Below are positions 32,385 through 37,398 of a DNA stretch of 37,398 nucleotides, one piece after another. Below the pieces are notes generated by a model that worked only from the letters and a program-made list of their open reading frames with translations, had not been told where the DNA came from and searched no databases. This DNA is from an uncultured Comamonadaceae bacterium (GTDB lineage Bacteria; Pseudomonadota; Gammaproteobacteria; Burkholderiales; Burkholderiaceae): positions 1-37,398 of the forward strand of contig CAMLSD010000048.1 in NCBI GenBank assembly GCA_946482595.1, in the 5' to 3' direction. The position numbers and the translations under genes were made by a program. Every line of letters starts with the position of its first letter. The stretch's first letter is position 1.

Positions 32385-33803
32385 ATGGCCAACAAGACCG
32401 TCGCCGACGTGATGAAGATGGTGAAGGAGAACGAAGTCAAGTTCGTGGACTTCCGTTTCACCGACACCCGTGGCAAGGAACAGCACGTGAGCGTGCCTGT
32501 GTCCGCGTTTGATGAAGACAAGTTCACGTCGGGTCATGCGTTCGACGGCTCCTCGATCGCCGGCTGGAAGGGCATCGAGGCTTCCGACATGCTGCTCATG
32601 CCGGACCCGAACACGGCCAACATCGATCCGTTCTTCGAAGAACCCACGCTGTTCCTGACCTGCGACGTGATCGAGCCGGGCGACGGCAAGCCCTACGAGC
32701 GTGACCCCCGCTCGCTGGCCAAGCGCGCCGAGGCCTACCTGAAGTCGTCGGGCATCGGCGACGCCGCCTACTTCGGTCCGGAACCCGAATTCTTCATCTT
32801 CGACAGCGTGCGCTGGGCCAACGACATGTCCGGCAGCTTCTTCAAGATCGAAGCCGAAGAAGCCGCCTGGAACACCGGCAAGGAATACGAGCACGGCAAC
32901 TCCGGCTACCGTCCGACCGTCAAGGGTGGCTACTTCCCGGTGCCCCCGGTCGATTCCGGCCAGGACCTGCGTTCCGAGATGTGCCTGATCCTCGAATCGC
33001 TGGGCATTCCGGTCGAAGTGCACCACCACGAAGTGGCCAATGCCGGCCAGATGGAAATCGGCACGAAGTTCAGCACGCTGGTCCAGCGCGCTGACTGGCT
33101 GCAGCTTCAGAAGTACGTGATCCAGAACGTGGCCCACGCCTACGGCAAGACGGCCACCTTCATGCCCAAGCCCATCGTGGGCGACAACGGCTCCGGCATG
33201 CACGTGCACCAGTCGGTCTGGAAGGACGGCAAGAACCTGTTCGCCGGCGACGGCTATGCCGGTCTGTCCGAGTTCGCGCTGTTCTACATCGGCGGCATCA
33301 TCAAGCACGCTCGCGCGCTGAATGCCATCACGAACCCCGGCACCAACTCCTACAAGCGTCTGGTGCCCGGCTTCGAAGCCCCGGTGAAGCTGGCCTACTC
33401 GGCCAAGAACCGCTCGGCCTCGATCCGCATCCCGTACGTGGCCAACCCGAAGGGCCGTCGTGTCGAAGCGCGCTTCCCGGACCCCCTGGCCAACCCGTAC
33501 CTGGCCTTCACGGCTCTGCTGATGGCCGGTCTGGACGGCGTGGAAAACAAGATCCATCCGGGCGAAGCCGCCACGAAGGACCTGTACCACCTGCCGCCCG
33601 AAGAAGACGCGAAGATCCCGACCGTCTGCCACAGCCTGGAGCAGGCGCTCGAGTACCTCGACAACGACCGCGCCTTCCTGACCAAGGGGGGTGTGTTCAC
33701 CGATTCGTACATCGACGCGTACATCGAACTGAAGATGCAGGAAGTGACCCGCTTCCGCATGGCCACCCACCCGGTGGAGTTCGACATGTACTACGCCCTC
33801 TGA
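32385..33803 (+). CDS. glnA: Glutamine synthetase, type I
   Basis: A 472-residue dodecameric enzyme that joins ammonia to glutamate using ATP, the main ammonia-assimilation step. Family landmarks are [19 protein letters not shown], the Glu-rich metal and substrate sites PEPEFFIFD and [57 protein letters not shown] and the adenylylation loop DLYHLPPEE with Tyr401, the residue modified by GlnE in type I-beta enzymes. AGGAG is 7 nt upstream of the ATG. Expression should be driven by NtrC and sigma-54 from the promoter at 32295-32311. It is followed by a T-tailed terminator, so ntrBC downstream is probably transcribed separately, at least in part. Confidence 0.98.
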   Translation: MANKTVADVMKMVKENEVKFVDFRFTDTRGKEQHVSVPVSAFDEDKFTSGHAFDGSSIAGWKGIEASDMLLMPDPNTANIDPFFEEPTLFLTCDVIEPGDGKPYERDPRSLAKRAEAYLKSSGIGDAAYFGPEPEFFIFDSVRWANDMSGSFFKIEAEEAAWNTGKEYEHGNSGYRPTVKGGYFPVPPVDSGQDLRSEMCLILESLGIPVEVHHHEVANAGQMEIGTKFSTLVQRADWLQLQKYVIQNVAHAYGKTATFMPKPIVGDNGSGMHVHQSVWKDGKNLFAGDGYAGLSEFALFYIGGIIKHARALNAITNPGTNSYKRLVPGFEAPVKLAYSAKNRSASIRIPYVANPKGRRVEARFPDPLANPYLAFTALLMAGLDGVENKIHPGEAATKDLYHLPPEEDAKIPTVCHSLEQALEYLDNDRAFLTKGGVFTDSYIDAYIELKMQEVTRFRMATHPVEFDMYYAL

Positions 33804-33824
33804 TCCTGAGGACGGGCAGGTGCC

Positions 33825-33843
33825 CGGCGGGCTTCGTCCGCCG
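33825..33843 (+). repeat. Hairpin ahead of the glnA terminator
   Basis: CGGCGGG (33825-33831) and TCCGCCG (33837-33843) pair over seven positions including one G-U, with a CTTCG loop. It lies 15 nt upstream of the intrinsic terminator and may stabilise the 3' end of the glnA mRNA. Confidence 0.45.
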
Positions 33844-33858
33844 TGGCTCCCACTCAAG

Positions 33859-33888
33859 AGGCGGCCTGCGGGTCGCCTTTTTCGTTTT
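33859..33888 (+). terminator. Intrinsic terminator of glnA
   Basis: AGGCGGCC (33859-33866) pairs with GGTCGCCT (33871-33878), eight pairs with one G-U, around a TGCG loop. It is followed by TTTTTCGTTTT. This is the clearest Rho-independent terminator in the window, 55 bp after the glnA stop codon. Confidence 0.85.
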
Positions 33889-33946
33889 GTGGTCGGGCGA
33901 GGTGGGCGATAGCGTTTGTTTTCCTCAATCGACGCCCGGTGTTCAT

Positions 33947-33975
33947 TTGGCATCACCTTTGAATTGGCCGATACT
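33947..33975 (+). promoter_or_regulatory. Sigma-70 promoter upstream of the DUF4124 gene
   Basis: TTGGCA (33947-33952) and GATACT (33970-33975) are separated by 17 bp and match the consensus at 5 and 4 of 6 positions. The start would be near 33982. It would serve the DUF4124 gene and possibly ntrB-ntrC. It does not fit sigma-54, because no GC lies 10 bp after the GG. Confidence 0.5.
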
Positions 33976-34050
33976 GCAGAATGCAGCGGTTTGAACCGAC
34001 CGTCTTCCCTTGTCATCCAACCCGGGCCAAGGACTGCCAAGTCAAGCCCC

Positions 34051-34608
34051 ATGAAGCCGATGCGCGTGTTTCCTCATACTGCTGTTGTGCTGGCCGGCTG
34101 GAGCCTCGCCACCGTCGCCCTGGCCCAGGGCGCGGTCGTGTACCGATGCCCCGGCAACAACTTCACCAATGCGATCACGGCCAAGGAGGCCGAGGCACGT
34201 GGGTGCAGGCCGGTCGAGGGCGGCAACGTCACGGTGGTCGAGTCGCCCAAGCCGGCCGCGTCGCGCCCCGCACCGGCGGCCGCACCCGGGGCCGGACGCA
34301 GCCCGTCCGAGGCGCGGGTCGACCCGGCCGCCCAGCGCGCCCGGGACAGCGATGCCCGCCGCATCCTGCTGGTCGAACTCGAGCGCGAGGAACAGGAGCT
34401 GGCCGAACTGCAGAAGCAGTACAACAACGGCGAGCCCGAGCGCCTGGGCAGCGAACGCAACTACCAGAAGTACCTGGACCGCGTGGCCGAGATGAAGGCG
34501 GCCATCACCCGCAAGGAAAACGACATCCAGGCGATCAAGCGCGAACTGGGCAAGGTGGCGCCTGCAGCTCCAGCAGCGGCCCCGGCCCCGGCCGCCCAGC
34601 CGCAGTGA
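34051..34608 (+). CDS. DUF4124 domain protein with coiled coil
   Basis: A 185-residue exported protein. A signal peptide ends at about residue 25 (VALA), followed by a short DUF4124-like segment (QGAVVYRCPGNNFTNAITAK), a Pro/Ala-rich linker (residues 70-90) and a coiled coil at about 100-170 (RRILLVELEREEQELAELQK and EMKAAITRKENDIQAIKREL). The end is Ala/Pro-rich. DUF4124 proteins occur widely in proteobacterial envelopes and their role is unknown. ATG codons at 34051 and 34060 are both usable. The gene sits between glnA and ntrB, 43 bp before the latter, and has a sigma-70 promoter upstream, so it may share transcripts with ntrBC. Confidence 0.85.
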   Translation: MKPMRVFPHTAVVLAGWSLATVALAQGAVVYRCPGNNFTNAITAKEAEARGCRPVEGGNVTVVESPKPAASRPAPAAAPGAGRSPSEARVDPAAQRARDSDARRILLVELEREEQELAELQKQYNNGEPERLGSERNYQKYLDRVAEMKAAITRKENDIQAIKRELGKVAPAAPAAAPAPAAQPQ

Positions 34609-34651
34609 TCGATGCCCCCGGCCGGCACCCCCGGGTGCTGGCCTCACGACC

Positions 34652-35752
34652 GTGAAACCCGACCCCCGCCGCGATCCCGACCACCCCCTGGGTGGCGGCT
34701 ATGACGCCCTGGATCACCTGGCCACGATGGTGGCGATGGTGCGTACCGACGGCGTGTGCCTGTTCGTCAACTCTTCGTTCGAGACCGTGCTCGGGCTGTC
34801 GCGCCGCAGCATGCTGCGGGGGTCGTTGTTCGACTGGTTTGTCGAACCCGAGATCCTGCGCGACACGGTCGCCGCAGTGTCACGCAATGACTTCTCGATC
34901 AGCCGCTTCGAAGGGCTGCTCAAGCGGCTGCCGGGCGGCACCACGCCCGAGCCGCTGCCGGTGCACGTGATCGTGACCCAGACCGAGCTGCCCGACGTGG
35001 CCCTCGTCGAGCTGGTCGAGATCGAACAGCAGACCCGCCAGGACCGCGAGGAGCGGGCGCTGGACCAGGCCCAGGCCAACAAGGAGCTGATCCGCAACCT
35101 GGCCCACGAGATCAAGAACCCGCTGGGGGGCATCCGGGGGGCGGCGCAACTGCTGCAGATGGAGGTCGAGTCCAAGGGCCTGGCCGAGTACACCCAGGTC
35201 ATCATCCACGAGGCCGACCGGCTGCAGGCGCTGGTCGATCGACTGCTTGCGCCGCATCGCAAGCCGCATGTCGTCAGTGACGTCAACATCCACGAGGTCT
35301 GCGAACGGGTGCGCTCGCTGATCCTGGCGGAGTTTCCGCGTGGCCTGCAGGTCCGCCGCGACTACGACACCTCGATCCCCGATTTCCGCGGTGACCGGGA
35401 GCAACTGATCCAGGCCGTCCTGAACATCGCCCACAACGCAGCTCAGGCGCTGGTCGAGCGCATTTCGACCGGAGACGCCTGCATCACGCTGAAGACCCGC
35501 ATCGCGCGGCAGGTCACCTTGGGCAAGCAGCGCTACCGTCTGGCACTGGAATTGCATATCCAGGACAACGGCCCGGGTGTCCCGGAGTCGATCCGCGATC
35601 GCATCTTCTTTCCCCTGGTATCGGGGCGCGATGGCGGGTCGGGTCTGGGTCTCACGCTGGCGCAGACGTTCGTGCAGCAGCACCATGGCACGATCGAATG
35701 CGAAAGCGAGCCCGGTAACACGGACTTCAGGATCCTGATCCCGCTGCCCTGA
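34652..35752 (+). CDS. glnL: Nitrogen regulation sensor kinase NtrB (GlnL)
   Basis: A 366-residue soluble histidine kinase. An N-terminal PAS domain (about 18-130; MVAMVRTDGVCLFVNSSFE, VLGLSRRSML) precedes the HisKA domain with His152 in NLAHEIKNPLGGIRGAAQLL, the NtrB signature. The ATPase domain has AVLNIAHNAAQAL, IQDNGPGVPESI and the G2 box GGSGLGLTLAQ. NtrB phosphorylates NtrC when nitrogen is short and, with PII protein, dephosphorylates it when nitrogen is plentiful. GTG at 34652 is the start; no strong ribosome site is seen, and coupling to the DUF4124 gene 43 bp upstream is not obvious. ntrC begins 52 bp downstream, so the pair forms an operon. Confidence 0.95.
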   Translation: MKPDPRRDPDHPLGGGYDALDHLATMVAMVRTDGVCLFVNSSFETVLGLSRRSMLRGSLFDWFVEPEILRDTVAAVSRNDFSISRFEGLLKRLPGGTTPEPLPVHVIVTQTELPDVALVELVEIEQQTRQDREERALDQAQANKELIRNLAHEIKNPLGGIRGAAQLLQMEVESKGLAEYTQVIIHEADRLQALVDRLLAPHRKPHVVSDVNIHEVCERVRSLILAEFPRGLQVRRDYDTSIPDFRGDREQLIQAVLNIAHNAAQALVERISTGDACITLKTRIARQVTLGKQRYRLALELHIQDNGPGVPESIRDRIFFPLVSGRDGGSGLGLTLAQTFVQQHHGTIECESEPGNTDFRILIPLP

Positions 35753-35804
35753 TCCTTGACGGGTGGCGGGCCATTCAGCCGAGAGGCGAAACGACAGGCA
35801 ACGC

Positions 35805-37397
35805 ATGAAACCCATCTGGATCGTTGACGACGACCAATCCATCCGCTTCGTGCTGGAGAAGGCACTGGCCCGCGAGGAGCTGCCGGTGCGCAGCTTCACC
35901 AACCCGCGCGATGTGCTCACCGCACTCGAAGATGATGAGCCTCAGGTGCTTGTCTCGGACATCCGCATGCCGGGTGGCTCGGGCATCGACCTGTTGGCCA
36001 AGGTCAAGGAGCGCCATCCCGGACTGCCGGTGATCATCATGACGGCGTTTTCCGATCTGGACAGTGCGGTGTCGGCCTTCCAGGGCGGCGCGTTCGAGTA
36101 CCTGCCCAAACCCTTCGACCTGCCCAAGGCCGTCGAGCTGATCCGCCGGGCCGTCGACGAAAGCGTGCGCGAGGAAGTGCGCGACGAGCGTCTGGCGCAG
36201 ATGCCCGAGATGCTGGGCCAGGCGCCGGCGATGCAGGACGTCTTCCGCGCGATCGGTCGCCTGAGCCAGAGCAACGTCACCGTGCTGATCACGGGTGAAA
36301 GCGGGTCGGGCAAGGAGCTGGTGGCGCGTGCACTGCACAAGCACAGCCCGCGCGCCAGCGGCCCGTTCGTGGCGATCAACACGGCGGCCATCCCGAAGGA
36401 CCTGCTGGAGAGTGAACTGTTCGGTCACGAACGCGGTGCCTTCACCGGTGCGCAGACCATGCGACGCGGGCGTTTCGAGCAGGCGGACGGCGGCACACTG
36501 TTCCTGGACGAAATCGGCGACATGCCCTTCGACCTGCAGACCCGGCTGCTGCGGGTGCTGAGTGACGGTCAGTTCTATCGTGTGGGCGGGCACAACCCCT
36601 TGCGCAGCAATGTGCGCGTGATCGCGGCCACGCACCAGAACCTCGAGGAGCGGGTCAAGCAGGGCGGCTTCCGGGAGGACTTGTTCCACCGCCTGAACGT
36701 GATCCGGCTGCGCCTGCCGCCGCTGCGTGAACGCCGCGAAGACATCGCCGGTCTGGCGCGTTTTTTCCTGCAGAAGAGTGCCAAGGAACTGGGCGTGGAG
36801 GCCAAGCGCATCTCCGAGTCCGCGCTTGCGCGCCTCACGGCATTCGACTACCCGGGCAACGTGCGCCAGCTCGAGAACGTCTGCCACTGGCTGACGGTGA
36901 TGGCGCCGGCCCAGGTGATCGAGGACAAGGACCTGCCGCCCGAACTGCTGGGTGAGGCCACGATGTCGCCCAAGCCGCCGCTGGTGGCCCTCGGTGCGCC
37001 TGCGCTGGTGGCACCGCTGCCCACGACGGCGGCGGTGGCGGCACCGGCCTATCTGCCGCCGAGTCTGCCGGCGGCCGACACGACCACCGTGCTGCCGCAG
37101 GCCTTGCCGGGCCAGGAGGCACCAGGGGGTTTGTCGGCCGTTCCGACCGGAGCTGCCATCGCCGGGCTCGCGCGTCCTGAAGGCCAGTGGCTGGGGGACC
37201 TTGAACGTGAAGCGCGGCAATTGCTGGAAAGCGGCCATGCCGAGGTCTGGGACCACCTCACGCGGCAGTTCGAGGCGCGGCTGATCCATACCGCGCTGGA
37301 GATCACGCGTGGCCGGCGCATCGAGGCCGCGCAGAAGCTCGGCATCGGGCGCAACACCATCACGCGCAAGATCCAGGAACTGGGCCTGGACGACTGA
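35805..37397 (+). CDS. glnG: Nitrogen regulation response regulator NtrC (GlnG)
   Basis: A 530-residue sigma-54 activator. The receiver (1-120) has DDD (9-11) and Asp52 in VSDIRMPGG. The AAA+ domain (about 140-375) has GESGSGKE, the sigma-54 contact GAFTGA (211-216), [10 protein letters not shown] and an arginine-finger region [20 protein letters not shown]. The C-terminal Fis-type helix-turn-helix (about 490-530; [20 protein letters not shown]) binds the palindromes upstream of glnA. It is about 60 residues longer than E. coli NtrC because of an Ala/Pro-rich linker (about 387-465). The ATG at 35805 gives the family start [14 protein letters not shown]. Phosphorylated by NtrB, it oligomerises and opens sigma-54 promoters. 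The gene is complete, ending one base before the window edge. Confidence 0.96.
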   Translation: MKPIWIVDDDQSIRFVLEKALAREELPVRSFTNPRDVLTALEDDEPQVLVSDIRMPGGSGIDLLAKVKERHPGLPVIIMTAFSDLDSAVSAFQGGAFEYLPKPFDLPKAVELIRRAVDESVREEVRDERLAQMPEMLGQAPAMQDVFRAIGRLSQSNVTVLITGESGSGKELVARALHKHSPRASGPFVAINTAAIPKDLLESELFGHERGAFTGAQTMRRGRFEQADGGTLFLDEIGDMPFDLQTRLLRVLSDGQFYRVGGHNPLRSNVRVIAATHQNLEERVKQGGFREDLFHRLNVIRLRLPPLRERREDIAGLARFFLQKSAKELGVEAKRISESALARLTAFDYPGNVRQLENVCHWLTVMAPAQVIEDKDLPPELLGEATMSPKPPLVALGAPALVAPLPTTAAVAAPAYLPPSLPAADTTTVLPQALPGQEAPGGLSAVPTGAAIAGLARPEGQWLGDLEREARQLLESGHAEVWDHLTRQFEARLIHTALEITRGRRIEAAQKLGIGRNTITRKIQELGLDD

Positions 37398-37398
37398 G

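Overview
The window is GC-rich chromosomal DNA carrying 30 protein-coding genes on both strands, with short intergenic gaps. No rRNA, tRNA, insertion sequence, phage gene or CRISPR array is visible. Codon use (strong GC3), a maltoporin beside a sugar-binding protein, a glnA-ntrB-ntrC cluster with a DUF4124 gene inside it, DUF1415 and EI24 proteins, and two RhlE-type helicases point to a betaproteobacterium of the order Burkholderiales, perhaps near the Sphaerotilus/Leptothrix/Rubrivivax group. That placement is inferred from gene content, not computed.

Layout. 1-3.1 kb: a BvgS/EvgS-like hybrid sensor kinase with two periplasmic binding-protein domains. 3.1-4.5 kb (minus): a MarR-GNAT fusion translationally coupled to a YchJ-like SEC-C protein, divergent from yaaA (peroxide response). 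5.4-7.4 kb: a prolyl-4-hydroxylase-like dioxygenase overlapping a CaiB/BaiF racemase-type CoA enzyme. 7.4-10.4 kb (minus): an RhlE-like DEAD-box helicase with a KPFG repeat tail, and a DMT exporter. 10.4-13.1 kb (minus): a three-gene operon of a secreted protein of unknown function, an ECF sigma factor and a single-pass membrane protein with a C-terminal ankyrin region; this looks like an envelope signalling module. 13.4-15.9 kb: LamB-like maltoporin and a sugar ABC binding protein with no permease. 15.9-19.6 kb (minus): beta-CASP metallo-beta-lactamase nuclease, MgtC/DUF4010 membrane protein and an endonuclease/exonuclease/phosphatase protein in one operon. 19.7-21.3 kb (minus): a second RhlE helicase. 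21.6-23.5 kb: an orphan OmpR-type response regulator converging on an MFS exporter. 23.7-25.3 kb: EttA. 25.3-27.0 kb (minus): type II NADH dehydrogenase coupled to a small unknown protein. 27.2-32.1 kb: a soluble PAS hybrid kinase, DUF1415, EI24 and a molybdopterin-binding domain protein. 32.1-37.4 kb: the nitrogen-control cluster glnA, DUF4124, ntrB, ntrC.

The best-supported functional unit is the nitrogen cluster. Upstream of glnA two 17-bp palindromes match NtrC sites, followed by a sigma-54 promoter with exact GG-N10-GC spacing, and the NtrB/NtrC pair that would act on them lies just downstream. A clear T-tailed terminator closes glnA.

The most interesting candidates for undescribed biology are the secreted protein/ECF sigma/ankyrin operon, the tandem hairpins lying between the NtrC sites and the sigma-54 promoter, and a recurring arrangement in which the stop codons of converging genes sit in or beside inverted repeats.
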